Below, in pieces: positions 43,207 through 56,706 of a stretch of 64,000 nucleotides of DNA; position 1 is the stretch's first letter; each line of letters opens with the position of its first letter. Where the stretch lies: positions 1-64,000 of the forward strand of contig NZ_JDTK01000008.1 of assembly GCF_000770925.1 (NCBI RefSeq). The letters run 5' to 3'. The translations under genes were made by a program, and so were the position numbers. Source of the DNA: Bifidobacterium ruminantium DSM 6489. GTDB taxonomy: Bacteria > Actinomycetota > Actinomycetes > Actinomycetales > Bifidobacteriaceae. The notes below the pieces were generated by a model, which was not told the DNA's origin, made no database searches, and saw only the letters and a program-made list of their open reading frames with translations.

Positions 43207-44181
43207 ATGAACGACACGAACACCATGCATGCGGCCCTGCGCGGCAACGCCACGACAATCGCCATTGAAACCGATGCCGACGAAATCGAAACGGCGCTCG
43301 CACAATGGTGGCACGACAATACGCGCGACCTGCCATGGCGATTCGGCCGCACCACACCGTGGGGCGTGCTCGTCTCCGAAGTGATGAGCCAGCAGACGCA
43401 GATGGGCCGTGTCGTGCCGTACTGGACGGCATGGATGGAACGGTGGCCGGACGCGGCCGCGCTCGCCGAAGCTCCCAAATCCGATGTGATCACCGCGTGG
43501 GGCAGGCTTGGTTATCCAAGACGGGCATTGCGATTGCGCGAATGCGCCCATGTCGTCGCATGCGATTACGCCGACGAGCTGCCGCGTACCTATGACGAAT
43601 TATTGGCATTGCCTGGCATCGGCGATTACACGGCCAGCGCGGTGCTGTCGTTCGCTTTCGGCGAACGTATCGCGGTTATCGACACGAATATCCGTCGTGT
43701 GCTGTCGCGCGCGTTCGTCGGCGTCGAATCGTTCGGCGGAGCGGCAAGCCCGGCGGAACGCGCGCTGGCGAAACGGCTGCTGCCGGACGATGGCTTCGCG
43801 AAATGCCGTCGATTCGATCGGCCTTCCGTCGTATGGAACCAATCCGTGATGGAACTCGGCGCGACCGTGTGCACCGCGAAATCGCCGTTATGCGACGCCT
43901 GTCCGATTGCGGCGCAATGCGCGTTCCTGCGCAACGGAAGGCCAGGATTGGGGGAGCGGCGCACACGTCCCCGCCAACGGTTCCAGGGAACGGATCGTCA
44001 GGTGCGCGGACTGGTGCTGAACGCGTTGCGCGGATTACCGGACGGCGAGACGACGCTTGATCGCGGAAGCGTCGAAAAGCTCTGGAAGGATCATGTGCAG
44101 CTCGACAAATGCATCGCGTCGCTTGACGAGGACGGGCTTATCGAAATCCTGCCCGGAGGAGGCGTGCGGCTTCCTGACTGA
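43207..44181 (+). CDS. mutY: A/G-specific adenine glycosylase
   Basis: 325 residues. It shows LPWRFGRTTPWGVLVSEVMSQQTQ with the catalytic Glu, the helix-hairpin-helix LPGIGDYTASAVLSFAFG, catalytic Asp in VIDTNIRRV, and a [4Fe-4S] site C-x6-C-x2-C-x5-C (CTAKSPLCDACPIAAQC). It removes A opposite 8-oxoG. The C-terminal MutT-like domain of E. coli MutY is short or absent, as in several Actinobacteria. ATG 43207 is preceded by AGGA close to the start; an ATG at 43189 in frame is less likely because it would overlap the divergent gene's control region. Confidence 0.93.
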   Translation: MNDTNTMHAALRGNATTIAIETDADEIETALAQWWHDNTRDLPWRFGRTTPWGVLVSEVMSQQTQMGRVVPYWTAWMERWPDAAALAEAPKSDVITAWGRLGYPRRALRLRECAHVVACDYADELPRTYDELLALPGIGDYTASAVLSFAFGERIAVIDTNIRRVLSRAFVGVESFGGAASPAERALAKRLLPDDGFAKCRRFDRPSVVWNQSVMELGATVCTAKSPLCDACPIAAQCAFLRNGRPGLGERRTRPRQRFQGTDRQVRGLVLNALRGLPDGETTLDRGSVEKLWKDHVQLDKCIASLDEDGLIEILPGGGVRLPD

Positions 44182-44284
44182 GCCCACCTAGGCTTGCCTA
44201 AGCCTGTTTGAGCCCGCCCAGACCTGTCCGAACACGAAAACGATGCGCGCGGTGCATACGCAAACCGCTTGGAACACGGCACGC

Positions 44285-44297
44285 TAGACTGGGAGCC
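44285..44297 (+). promoter_or_regulatory. Leaderless -10 site for the gene at 44298
   Basis: TAGACT (44285-44290), then 7 nt, then ATG 44298. No Shine-Dalgarno sequence other than GGGAG within the spacer, too close to the start. Confidence 0.45.
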
Positions 44298-44945
44298 ATG
44301 GCTCAAAAGACCTCTCCACGAACCGGTAAAAATCGTACGGAAAAACAGCAGGCGGTGTATCGTCGCCGTCGCATCGTCGTAGGCGTCGCCTTGGTCGTGG
44401 TGCTGAGCTTCATCGTATTCTGCCTGTATTCGCTTTCCCAAGGCATTGTGGCGGTCAACCGCGAAATCCATCACGCCGACGTGTACGCGATCTCCCGCAA
44501 GGAAGTGCCGACGCCGACCGGACAGCAGAAGAAAAGCAGCGTCCCCGATTGCGACGCGTCCGACATCGCGTTGTCGGTCACGCCGGCCGCGTCGAGTCTC
44601 GGCGTGGGTGATTCTATGGATTTCGCAGTATCCGTGAAATACAACGGCACAAGCAAGGCCGGCTGCCTGATCGACGTCTCCCAATCCGGCACGGTGCTGA
44701 CGATCAAATCGGGCAAGGATGTGATCTGGAAATCGGACGTGTGCCCCGTGAATTCGGATTACCGTCTGCTGGTCAAGGGCGACGAGGTCAAGCAGACGAT
44801 CACATGGCCGGGCGTGCGCTCCGGATCGGCATGCGCGGACGCGGCCGATTTGCCGAAGGTGGATCGGGGCGTGTACTCCGCCCAACTGTCGGTCAAGGGG
44901 CATGCGAAGACCAAGTCGGAGCCAGTCGGTATCACCGTGGAGTGA
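44298..44945 (+). CDS. Membrane-anchored hypothetical protein
   Basis: 215 residues. A basic N-terminus (RKKR-like YRRRR) precedes one membrane segment (about 29-50, VVGVALVVVLSFIVFCLYSLS). The external part is a beta-rich domain of about 130 residues (DIALSVTPAASSLGVGDSMDFAV ... VWKSDVCPV-like region). It contains five Cys, four of which may form disulfides. Proteins of this kind are conserved upstream of rpoB in bifidobacteria, but the function is not known. The start at 44298 removes 30 codons from the longest frame. Confidence 0.8.
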   Translation: MAQKTSPRTGKNRTEKQQAVYRRRRIVVGVALVVVLSFIVFCLYSLSQGIVAVNREIHHADVYAISRKEVPTPTGQQKKSSVPDCDASDIALSVTPAASSLGVGDSMDFAVSVKYNGTSKAGCLIDVSQSGTVLTIKSGKDVIWKSDVCPVNSDYRLLVKGDEVKQTITWPGVRSGSACADAADLPKVDRGVYSAQLSVKGHAKTKSEPVGITVE

Positions 44946-44969
44946 AAATCTATAGGGTATGCTATTCTC

Positions 44970-44999
44970 TTGACTTTGCGTAGATGCGTGTCATATAGC
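44970..44999 (+). promoter_or_regulatory. Promoter of rpoB
   Basis: TTGACT (44970-44975), an 18-nt spacer and TATAGC (44994-44999). The leader would be about 100 nt and contains no strong hairpin I can see. Confidence 0.6.
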
Positions 45000-45107
45000 G
45001 GGCACGCTGACAAGGAAGAAGCGCCCGCGTATTCGGCATATGGTGGCCAATGAGAGCGCTTCCGGGGAAACATATCGATACGATTAGCGAGCGATAAGGA
45101 ACGTCCA

Positions 45108-48668
<3,561 letters not shown>

Positions 48669-48674
48669 TCGAAC

Positions 48675-48725
48675 GGGACGGCCGCGACGCATGACAAGCG
48701 CCGCGTCGCGGCCGTCCCCCCCCCC
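48675..48725 (+). other. GC-rich 16-bp hairpin and C10 tract between rpoB and rpoC
   Basis: Perfect stem GGGACGGCCGCGACGC / GCGTCGCGGCCGTCCC (48675-48690 and 48703-48718) around a 12-nt loop. It is followed by a run of ten C (48716-48725). It is not an intrinsic terminator because no T-run follows. It may be a processing site or may tune the rpoB to rpoC ratio. Confidence 0.7.
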
Positions 48726-48769
48726 GACAAACGTGATAAGCATTAAGAATCGATAGACAGGACAATAGA

Positions 48770-51700
48770 GTGCTGGACGTCAACGAATTTGACAAACTGA
48801 GGATCGGACTGGCCACCGCCGACGACATCCGTAACTGGAGCTACGGCGAGGTCAAGAAGCCGGAAACCATCAACTACCGTACCCTGAAGCCGGAGAAGGA
48901 TGGCCTGTTCGGCGAGCAGATCTTTGGACCTACCCGCGATTGGGAATGCGCCTGCGGCAAGTACAAGCGCGTGCGTTTCAAGGGCATCGTCTGCGAGCGC
49001 TGCGGCGTGGAAGTCACCAAGAGCCGTGTGCGTCGTGAGCGCATGGGCCACATCGAGCTCGCCGCTCCGGTGACCCACATCTGGTTCTTCAAGGGTGTGC
49101 CTTCCCGTCTGGGCTACCTGCTGGACATCGCTCCGAAGGATCTGGAGAAGGTCATCTACTTCGCTGCCTACATGGTCACCAAGGTGGACGAGGAGCAGCG
49201 TCACCAGGATCTGCCGGATCTGCAGCAGGAGTTCGACAACGAAATCGCCAACCTCGAGAAGCGTCGCAACGCCGAAATCGAGGATCGTGCCAAGAAGGTC
49301 GAAGCCGATCTGGCCGAGCTCGAGGCCGAAGGAGAGGCCAAGGGTTCCGCCCGCGCCAAGCTGCGTAACAGCGCCGAGCGAGAAATGGCCGCCATCCGTA
49401 CCCGTTACGACGAGCAGATCCAGCGTCTGAGCGCTGTGTTCGACCGCTTCAAGAACCTGAAGCCGGGCGATATGGAAGGCGACGTCGACCTGTGGCGTGA
49501 GATGGAGGATCGCTATGGCGATTACTTCGAAGGCTGCATGGGCGCCGAAGCTATCAAGAAGCGTCTGCAGGACTTCGACCTCGAGGCCGCGGCCAAGCAG
49601 CTGCGCGAGGAGATCGACACCGGCACCGGCCAGCGCAAGGCGCGCGCCCTGAAGCGTCTGAAGGTCGTCAACGCGTTCCTGACCACCGGCAACAAGCCGG
49701 AGGCCATGGTGCTCGACGTGATTCCGGTCATCCCGCCGGATCTGCGCCCGATGGTGCAGCTCGACGGTGGCCGCTTCGCCACCTCCGATCTGAACGACCT
49801 CTACCGTCGTGTGATCAACCGTAACAACCGTTTGAAGCGACTCATCGAGCTGGGCGCTCCGGAGATCATGCTCAACAACGAGAAGCGCATGCTCCAGGAA
49901 GCTGTCGACTCCCTGTTCGACAACGGCCGTCGTGGCCGTCCGGTCACCGGCGCTTCCAACCGTCCGCTGAAGTCCCTGAGCGACATGCTCAAGGGCAAGC
50001 AGGGCCGTTTCCGTCAGAACCTGCTTGGTAAGCGTGTGGATTACTCTGGCCGTTCCGTGATCGTGGTCGGTCCGTCCCTGCGCATGCACCAGTGCGGTCT
50101 GCCGAAGCCGATGGCGCTCGAGCTGTTCAAGCCGTTCGTCATCAAGCGCCTCGTGGATCAGGGCTTCGCGCAGAACATGAAGAGCGCCAAGCGTCTTGTG
50201 GATCGCGCCGATCCCGAAGTGTGGGGCGTGCTTGAAGAGGTCATCTCCGAGCATCCGGTGCTTCTGAACCGTGCGCCTACGCTGCACCGTCTGGGCATCC
50301 AGGCCTTCGAGCCGATCCTGGTGGAAGGCAAGGCCATCCACCTGCCGCCGCTTGCCTGCGCCGCGTTCAACGCCGACTTCGATGGCGATCAGATGGCAGT
50401 CCATCTGCCGCTGTCTGCCGAAGCCCAGGCCGAGGCCCGTTCCCTGATGATGGCTTCCGACAACATCCTGAAGCCGGCCGATGGCCACACCGTGACCATG
50501 CCGTCCCAGGACATGATCCTCGGTCTGTATTACCTGACCACCGTCACCGACGGAGCCAAGGGACAGGGACGTGTGTTCTCCTCGCTGGAAGAGGCCGAAA
50601 TGGCCCTCGACAAGCATGAGATCGACATGCAGGCCAAGGTGCTCATCCGTCTGCCGAAGGACTTCGTCCTGCCGAAGGATTGGGAGCCGGGCGAGGTCAA
50701 GGTCGTTGATCCGGAACCGGGTAGCCCAGACGTGGTCAAGGAGGAGCGTTTCCATGACGGCTCCATCCTGTTCGCCACTTCCTATGGTCGTATCCTGTTC
50801 AATGGCACGCTGCCGGTCGATTATCCGTTCGTCAACGAGCAGGCGCCGAAGAAGCGTCTGAGCAAGATCGTTGACGACATCGCGACCCGTTACTCCACCG
50901 CCCAGGTGGCCGCCACGCTGGACGCGCTGAAGGATCTGGGCTTCACCCGCGCACCGTGGTCCGGTGTGTCCTTCGCGTTCTCCGACGTTATCCAGCCGCC
51001 GGAACTTGACGATTACATCGAGAAGTACGAAGGCGAAGCCGACAAGGTCAACGAGAACTACGAAATCGGTATGCTTACCGAAGAGGAACGCCGCCAGGAG
51101 CTGGTGGACCTCTGGACCAAGTGCACCAGCGAGGTCTCCGAGGCCGTCGAGAAGCACTTCGATTCCAAGAACAACCTGGCCATCATCGTGCAGTCCGGTG
51201 CACGAGGAAACATGATGCAGATCAACCAGATCGCAGGCATGCGAGGCCTGGTAGCAAACCCGAAGGGCGAGATCATTCCTCGACCGGTCAAGTCCAACTA
51301 CCGCAAGGGTCTGTCCGTGCTGGAATACTTCATCTCCCAGCACGGCGCTCGTAAGGGTCTGGCCGATACCGCACTGCGTACCGCAGAGTCTGGTTACCTG
51401 ACCCGTCGTCTGGTGGACGTCTCCCAGGACGTGATCGTGCGCGAGGAGGACTGCGGCACCAAGCGTGGTTTGGTCATGAAGGTCGGCGAACGCGATGCCG
51501 ACGGCAACCTGCATCTGGTCAAGGCCGCCGACGGTGGTCCGTACTCCCGTCTGCTCGCCTCCGATGTCATCGATCCCGCCGACGGCGAGACCGTGCTATA
51601 CAAGGCCGGCGACGCCCTGTCCATGGACGTGCTCAATGATCTCGTCGCCCACGGCGTGGAAGAGGTCAAGGCCCGTTCCGTGCTAACCTGCGAATCCAAG

Positions 51701-52786
51701 CGTGGCGTGTGCGCCAAGTGCTACGGCTGGTCCCTGGCCACCAACAAGCTGGTGGACGTCGGCGAGGCCGTCGGTATCGTGGCCGCTCAGTCCATCGGCG
51801 AGCCTGGTACCCAGCTGACGCTTCGTTCCTTCCACTCCGGTGGCGTCGCATCGGCTTCTGATATCACCCAGGGTCTTCCTCGTGTCACCGAGCTTTTCGA
51901 AGCCCGTACCCCGAAGGGCGAGGCCCAGATCACCGAGTTCCCGGGCGTGGTCAAGGTGGAGGACACCGAGCGTGGCCGCCAGGTGACCTTGACGCCGGAC
52001 GACAGCTCCATCGAGCCGATCGTCTACACGGTGACCCGTCGTGCGCCGATGCTTGTCAAGGATGGCGAGCACGTCGAAGCCGGCACCCAGCTGACCGAAG
52101 GTTCCGTCGATCCGAAGAAGATCCTGCGTATCCTCGGCCCGCGCGCCGCGCAGGTCAACATCGTGGAAGGCGTGCACACCGTGTACCGCTCCCAGGGTGT
52201 GGATATCCACGACAAGCACATCGAGGTCATCGTGCACCAGATGCTGCGTCGTATCACCGTGATCGATTCCGGTGACACCGCCCTGCTTCCGGGCGAGCTC
52301 GTGGATCAGGCACGCTTCAAGGCCGCCAACATGGAGGCCGTGAAGAACGGTGGCAAGCCCGCCGCCGGCCGTCCGGAGCTGCTGGGCATCACCAAGGCCT
52401 CCCTGGCTACCGATTCCTGGCTGTCCGCCGCATCCTTCCAGGAGACCACCCGCGTGCTCACCGAAGCCGCCCTGAACCAGAAGGTCGATGACCTGAAGGG
52501 TCTCAAGGAGAACGTCATCATCGGTAAGCTCATCCCGGCAGGTACCGGCCTTGCCCGTTACCGCAACGCCACGGTGGAGCCCGACAAGGCCATCCGCGAC
52601 ACCATCTACCCGAACTTCGGTCTGGGTGGGGAAGGCGCCGACACCTCCTTCGGCGATGCCGATTTGTCCGATGTGGACTTCTCCAACATCGATTTCGGCG
52701 ATCTGAAGCTCGGCGACGACTTCAATCCGGATGACTTCCTGAACGATAACGGTGGTCAGATGGATCTGGGCGACACCACCGTGTGA
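48770..52786 (+). CDS. rpoC: RNA polymerase beta' subunit
   Basis: 1338 residues. The N-terminal zinc site ([20 protein letters not shown]), the catalytic [12 protein letters not shown] with three Asp for Mg, the second zinc site (CGTKRG ... [14 protein letters not shown]) and the trigger-loop region are all present. A coiled insertion of about 100 residues (about 130-230, [19 protein letters not shown]) is typical of actinobacterial beta'. The start codon is GTG 48770 with AGGA upstream. It forms an operon with rpoB and ends in a strong terminator. Confidence 0.98.
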   Translation: MLDVNEFDKLRIGLATADDIRNWSYGEVKKPETINYRTLKPEKDGLFGEQIFGPTRDWECACGKYKRVRFKGIVCERCGVEVTKSRVRRERMGHIELAAPVTHIWFFKGVPSRLGYLLDIAPKDLEKVIYFAAYMVTKVDEEQRHQDLPDLQQEFDNEIANLEKRRNAEIEDRAKKVEADLAELEAEGEAKGSARAKLRNSAEREMAAIRTRYDEQIQRLSAVFDRFKNLKPGDMEGDVDLWREMEDRYGDYFEGCMGAEAIKKRLQDFDLEAAAKQLREEIDTGTGQRKARALKRLKVVNAFLTTGNKPEAMVLDVIPVIPPDLRPMVQLDGGRFATSDLNDLYRRVINRNNRLKRLIELGAPEIMLNNEKRMLQEAVDSLFDNGRRGRPVTGASNRPLKSLSDMLKGKQGRFRQNLLGKRVDYSGRSVIVVGPSLRMHQCGLPKPMALELFKPFVIKRLVDQGFAQNMKSAKRLVDRADPEVWGVLEEVISEHPVLLNRAPTLHRLGIQAFEPILVEGKAIHLPPLACAAFNADFDGDQMAVHLPLSAEAQAEARSLMMASDNILKPADGHTVTMPSQDMILGLYYLTTVTDGAKGQGRVFSSLEEAEMALDKHEIDMQAKVLIRLPKDFVLPKDWEPGEVKVVDPEPGSPDVVKEERFHDGSILFATSYGRILFNGTLPVDYPFVNEQAPKKRLSKIVDDIATRYSTAQVAATLDALKDLGFTRAPWSGVSFAFSDVIQPPELDDYIEKYEGEADKVNENYEIGMLTEEERRQELVDLWTKCTSEVSEAVEKHFDSKNNLAIIVQSGARGNMMQINQIAGMRGLVANPKGEIIPRPVKSNYRKGLSVLEYFISQHGARKGLADTALRTAESGYLTRRLVDVSQDVIVREEDCGTKRGLVMKVGERDADGNLHLVKAADGGPYSRLLASDVIDPADGETVLYKAGDALSMDVLNDLVAHGVEEVKARSVLTCESKRGVCAKCYGWSLATNKLVDVGEAVGIVAAQSIGEPGTQLTLRSFHSGGVASASDITQGLPRVTELFEARTPKGEAQITEFPGVVKVEDTERGRQVTLTPDDSSIEPIVYTVTRRAPMLVKDGEHVEAGTQLTEGSVDPKKILRILGPRAAQVNIVEGVHTVYRSQGVDIHDKHIEVIVHQMLRRITVIDSGDTALLPGELVDQARFKAANMEAVKNGGKPAAGRPELLGITKASLATDSWLSAASFQETTRVLTEAALNQKVDDLKGLKENVIIGKLIPAGTGLARYRNATVEPDKAIRDTIYPNFGLGGEGADTSFGDADLSDVDFSNIDFGDLKLGDDFNPDDFLNDNGGQMDLGDTTV

Positions 52787-52826
52787 CGCCGACCGCGCGA
52801 TAGTCGAAAGACGAATCGTCCTACAT

Positions 52827-52880
52827 GACGAGGGGGCGGAACCGACCGATACTGGTCGGTTCCGCCCCCTCGTCGTATTT
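52827..52880 (+). terminator. Strong terminator after rpoC
   Basis: Perfect 21-bp stem (52827-52847 with 52854-52874) around a 6-nt loop, followed by GTATTT. On the minus strand it may also end the convergent transcript. Confidence 0.85.
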
Positions 52881-53015
52881 GCTGCGGAAACACGACGAGA
52901 TGCGCAATGGGGATACTTTAATGGGGATCTAAAGCGGATATTGCGGATATAAAAAAACGGGAGCCGACCTGTCGATCGACTCCCTGAATCGCAGCAATCG
53001 AAATGCTGCCTGGAA

Positions 53016-54248
53016 TCACTTGATCTTTTCTGAAAGCGTTTCGTCCAAGGACGTGAGCGCCTTGGACAGGTCGGCGTCGTTCGCCTCCTGCTCCAAGGTG
53101 TTTGTATCCAGCGACTTGATGTCGTCAAGCTCGGTCAAATCATTGCTGAGCTGACGGAATTTCTTGTATTTGCTGGAGCCATACTCAAGATTGCTGACGT
53201 CGAGTTCGACTATCTCATCGACGATGTCCTTCGCGTCCTCCGCGTGATTCCTCATCGATTTGCCGTAATCGGCATACGATTTGATGGACGATTGGGCCAG
53301 GTCGCCGGCCGCCGTGGAGCATTCTCCGAGCATCTTGGAATACTCGCGGTAGTACGAGGACATGTCGGAGTAATCGAAATCAGGAAGTTTCGTGCATGTC
53401 TGGGCCATTTTCATGTACACGGGGAGGGTCTGCGTCAGCCCGCCGACGTACTTCTCGTATTTCGCGTAGCTTTGCGTGTAGAGCTGGTATTTCTCGTTGA
53501 CGTCCTTGTCCTTTTTCACCGCCTTCAGCGCGGCGAGCCCATCACTGTCCTGCTTGAAGGTGTTCAGCTTCTTTTGGACCTTCCTGTAGGTGTATGCGGA
53601 ATCGTTATCTTCCGAATACAGTGCCGAGCTCAGTTCCTCGTTGATGGCGTTGTAGCTTTTCTCCAGCGCCTCCACTTGGGATTGGGCTTCCTTGTAGTCG
53701 GAACGGCTCACATGGTTCGTGACGAACAGCACCGCCACCAACGCGATGACGACGACCGCGGCCACCGCTCCGATGATGATGACGGGCATCGGCGGTTTCT
53801 TGGATGCCGCGCCAGGCTGCTGGAGAGGCGGGTTTCCAGGCATCGGCGGACGTTGCCCGTATGATTGCGGCTGTCCGTACCGGGGTGATTGCGGTGACTG
53901 GGATGGCTGGGGCATCGGCTGGGGCTGCTGGGATATTGGTTGCGGCTGCCCATACGGTTGCATTGGTTGCGGCTGCCCATATTGGGTAGGCTGAGACATT
54001 TGCGGCTGCTGCCCGTATTGCGGAATCGGTTGTCCATATCGCTGTGTTTGCTGCGATTGCGGCGGCTGGGGTATTGGCTGTTGCGGCTGTCCATATTGCG
54101 TACCAGGCTGTGCACCATACTGCGTTGGCTGAGGCATCGGTGCCTGCTGCCCGTACTGGGGAGCTGGTTGTTGTTGACCGTGGTTCGGCGTCGGCGCCTG
54201 CGGAGACTGGCCGTACTGCGGCTGTCCGTAAGGGGTCTTATTGGCCAT
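53016..54248 (-). CDS. Membrane protein with Gln/Pro/Tyr-rich N-terminus and helical external domain
   Basis: 410 residues from ATG 54248 (AAGGA upstream). Residues 1-150 are low complexity (YGQPQ and PQPTQYG units) and cytoplasmic. One membrane segment lies at about 158-182 (VIIIGAVAAVVVIALVAVLFV). The external 230 residues are helical and charged (EAQSQVEALEKSYNAINEEL), with two conserved-looking Cys. Architecture resembles the TM2 protein at 23531 only in its N-terminal composition. No known domain is recognised. It is divergent from the FHA gene and near the signalling cluster. Confidence 0.85.
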   Translation of the reverse strand: MANKTPYGQPQYGQSPQAPTPNHGQQQPAPQYGQQAPMPQPTQYGAQPGTQYGQPQQPIPQPPQSQQTQRYGQPIPQYGQQPQMSQPTQYGQPQPMQPYGQPQPISQQPQPMPQPSQSPQSPRYGQPQSYGQRPPMPGNPPLQQPGAASKKPPMPVIIIGAVAAVVVIALVAVLFVTNHVSRSDYKEAQSQVEALEKSYNAINEELSSALYSEDNDSAYTYRKVQKKLNTFKQDSDGLAALKAVKKDKDVNEKYQLYTQSYAKYEKYVGGLTQTLPVYMKMAQTCTKLPDFDYSDMSSYYREYSKMLGECSTAAGDLAQSSIKSYADYGKSMRNHAEDAKDIVDEIVELDVSNLEYGSSKYKKFRQLSNDLTELDDIKSLDTNTLEQEANDADLSKALTSLDETLSEKIK

Positions 54249-54429
54249 AGGATATCCTTGTCCTGCCTTCTTCTTTTGGGGTTGAATTCGCGAATGCGGA
54301 AAACAATGAATCGGCATTTCGTCGCTATTCTCGTCGCTATTGACGATGTCCAGATTAGCGACATGCTTCGGGAAAGGCCCTAGCCGTATTACAGGGTGGA
54401 TATGTCGTCATGAATATCACGGAAATCTT

Positions 54430-54441
54430 TACAATAGGGGT
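54430..54441 (+). promoter_or_regulatory. Leaderless -10 site for the FHA gene
   Basis: TACAAT (54430-54435), then 6 nt, then ATG 54442. An AGGGG lies in the 6-nt gap, too close to act as a ribosome site. Confidence 0.5.
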
Positions 54442-55047
54442 ATGAGTTTTCTACCTTATCCGCCGCCACCCGAACCGGGATGGTACGACGATGATGCCAC
54501 AGTGATGTCTCAACCCGCATCTGAGCCGTCCCTTGGCGCAGATGATTCCGCAGCCGTGACGCAGTCGCAATCCGCGGCACTGGAAACGTCTACGCCTCAG
54601 GAAGCGCCTGTGGTGCAGAATGAAGCGGCACAGAACGCTTCTGACCTGCGGAATGACGATGAGGAGATGGACTGGGACGGCACGGTGCTGTCCTCCGCGT
54701 TCACCATGAAGCAGCCCAAGCGCGAGTACGTGCTGGACAACGAGCAGACCGGTCAGCAGGTGGTCGTGGACAGGAGCGTGCTGTTGGGACGCAAGCCTTC
54801 CGCGGATGTGCCGGAAGGCGCCAAAGCTGTCAAATTGGAAGACCCGACGCGTACCATTTCCCGCAATCACGCGGCGATCAGCTTCGATCAGAACGGCACG
54901 CTGTGGATCGAGGACTACGGGTCGCTCAACGGCACGTACATCATCCGCGACGATGTGGAGACCAAGGTGGAGCGTCAGCCGATGGAATTGGAGGCGCCGT
55001 GCACGGTGCGCATCGGCGACCAGTTCTTCACGTTCTCCGAACAGTAG
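54442..55047 (+). CDS. FHA-domain protein
   Basis: 201 residues. A Pro-rich then acidic N-terminal 95 residues contain DDEEMDWDGTVLSS (about 73-86). The FHA domain (about 105-200) has the core motifs LLGRKPSADVP, ISRNHAAISFD and DYGSLNGTYI, with Arg, Ser and Asn for phosphothreonine binding. It should recognise a phosphothreonine peptide made by a Ser/Thr kinase. It lies next to a PP2C phosphatase and the MoxR cluster. The MoxR protein contains the similar motif DLEGTVLST. ATG 54442 is fixed by the -10 site; the frame from 54340 is rejected. Confidence 0.92.
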   Translation: MSFLPYPPPPEPGWYDDDATVMSQPASEPSLGADDSAAVTQSQSAALETSTPQEAPVVQNEAAQNASDLRNDDEEMDWDGTVLSSAFTMKQPKREYVLDNEQTGQQVVVDRSVLLGRKPSADVPEGAKAVKLEDPTRTISRNHAAISFDQNGTLWIEDYGSLNGTYIIRDDVETKVERQPMELEAPCTVRIGDQFFTFSEQ

Positions 55048-55071
55048 TGTTGTTCGAGCGCGAGTAATACG

Positions 55072-55114
55072 AAGCGGGCTGCAGTGGGATTTCCACTACA
55101 GCCCGCTTTTTCCA
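55072..55114. terminator. Bidirectional terminator between the FHA and LRV genes
   Basis: Interrupted stem AAGCGGGCTG.AGTGG / CCACT.CAGCCCGCTT followed by five T on the plus strand; it also separates the convergent minus-strand gene. Confidence 0.85.
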
Positions 55115-55137
55115 TATCCAAAAGGAATGGCGGAACG

Positions 55138-55797
55138 CTACTGACGCAGGCGGATGGCCGCGTTGACGGCCGAATCATTCAGCTGTCCAAGCCAGGCGAG
55201 CAATTCCGGATAGATGTTCGGATTGCGGGCAAGGCATGGACGCAGCTCCGGTGTCTCACTGGCGATGCGCGCCATCAGCATCTGATCCGTGGTGGTCAAG
55301 GCGAGCTCCGCAGTGAATCCGGCCTGTTCTGCCGGGACCCCCTGCGGCGCGACGTATTGCTGCTGGACATTCTGCTGCTGGACGGCGGAATAGTCGGCCA
55401 CCTCGGACAGGTTCTCGGGATTCGTGTATGGATCGATGTATTCAGTCGAGACATCATTGGACGCTGAAAGATCCGCGCTTTGCACGTACTGCTGCTGAGC
55501 GACGGGCTGCTGGGCTGCGACAGGCTGCTGAGCAACGGCCTGCTGCTGTGCGACAGCATCGGCTTCCTCCTGCGGTTGAACGCCTTCCTGAGGAACCGGC
55601 CAGCCCATCGCCACAAGCTGCTGGCGGGCGCGTTCGTCGCCGAATTCGGCGACCCAACGTTTCAGTCCCGGGTATGCGCGCGGATTGGCGACGACGTTCG
55701 CGCCGAACTCCGGATTCTCATAAGCGATCTTGGCTAGGAGCACGGGATCCGCGTTCGGATCCTGCACGGCCGCCACCGCGGCATCGAAATCGATCAT
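55138..55797 (-). CDS. LRV-repeat protein with Gln-rich linker
   Basis: 219 residues. Two related helical blocks, DPVLLAKIAYENPEFGANV-VANPRAYPGL and MLMARIASETPELRPCL-ARNPNIYPEL, match variant leucine-rich (LRV) repeats. A Gln/Val-rich linker of about 75 residues (QQPVAQQQYV) lies between. The protein has no membrane segment. By position it corresponds to the last gene of the PFNA cluster of bifidobacteria, although I see no vWA domain here. ATG 55797 has AGGAG at 6 nt; ATG 55800 is also possible. It follows the PP2C gene by 48 nt. Confidence 0.8.
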   Translation of the reverse strand: MIDFDAAVAAVQDPNADPVLLAKIAYENPEFGANVVANPRAYPGLKRWVAEFGDERARQQLVAMGWPVPQEGVQPQEEADAVAQQQAVAQQPVAAQQPVAQQQYVQSADLSASNDVSTEYIDPYTNPENLSEVADYSAVQQQNVQQQYVAPQGVPAEQAGFTAELALTTTDQMLMARIASETPELRPCLARNPNIYPELLAWLGQLNDSAVNAAIRLRQ

Positions 55798-55845
55798 CAT
55801 ATTCTCCTTGTTCTCGTGGCTTTTTCTTAATCCTATTGAACGATC

Positions 55846-56706
55846 TTATTGAACGACCCGCAATGTTTGCAGCGTTCTATCCAACATGTCGTTGATGTCC
55901 TCGTCATCGCTGATTTTGCTGACGGTCCAGTCGTTTCCGGTAGGGACGTCGGCGTGGAGATCAACCACGATGACGGTGACGTTGTCGTTGCCGCCGGCGT
56001 CCAGCGCGGCGCGCACCAGCATGTCCGCGGCCATCTGCGGATCGGCGTACGCGGCCGCGATGCCGGCGAGCTGTTCGCGGCTGATCTGCGCGTGCAGTCC
56101 GTCGGAGCAGATGATGAATCGACCGTCGGCACATGCGGCGTACCAATCCGGTCTGATACCGGCGGGAGCGCCGATACATTGCGTGATGATGTTGCGCGGA
56201 ATGCATCGGCTTGCCTCGTCGGGCGTCATCTCGCCCGAATCGATGGCGTTCTGCCGTTCCGAATGGTCGCGGGTGATGCAGGTCAGCGAATCCGCCATCC
56301 AAGCGCCGTTCTCGTCGGCGCGCATATGGTAGGTGCGCGAATCGCCCACGTTGACGATGTAGCAACGTTCGTCGGGGGAGACGGTTCCATCCTCGAATCG
56401 CATCGGCAGCAGTACGCCGCTGATCGTGGTTCCGGCCACGCCTCCGAGTTCCTCGCCCAGCCGCAGCACGTCCTGTTGCGCGAGAAGCAGCGTGTCGTCA
56501 AGCATGTCGAGATCGCGCGTCGGCTGGTCGGCAAGCCGCGCGAACCGTTCGGCGACGGTGGAACTCGCTTGTTTGCCGCCTTTGCCGCCACCCATGCCAT
56601 CGCACACCACGTACACGCCGTGACCGATGAAGGCGCTGTCCTGATTGTCTTTCCGGCGCAATCCGATATCGCTGTTCAGACCGACCTCAATGCGTTCAAG
56701 GCTCAT
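55846..56706 (-). CDS. prpC: PP2C-family Ser/Thr protein phosphatase
   Basis: 286 residues. PP2C motifs are present in order: GLRRKDNQDSAF (metal Asp), VVCDGMGGGKGG, VNVGDSRTYHMR, ITRDHSERQ, IICSDGLHAQIS and GGNDNVTVIVVDL. It would dephosphorylate phospho-Ser/Thr proteins such as the targets of the kinase expected beside this cluster. The start ATG 56706 overlaps the stop of the transglutaminase-like gene (ATGA), and AAGGA lies upstream. The longer frame begins inside that gene and is rejected. Confidence 0.93.
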   Translation of the reverse strand: MSLERIEVGLNSDIGLRRKDNQDSAFIGHGVYVVCDGMGGGKGGKQASSTVAERFARLADQPTRDLDMLDDTLLLAQQDVLRLGEELGGVAGTTISGVLLPMRFEDGTVSPDERCYIVNVGDSRTYHMRADENGAWMADSLTCITRDHSERQNAIDSGEMTPDEASRCIPRNIITQCIGAPAGIRPDWYAACADGRFIICSDGLHAQISREQLAGIAAAYADPQMAADMLVRAALDAGGNDNVTVIVVDLHADVPTGNDWTVSKISDDEDINDMLDRTLQTLRVVQ

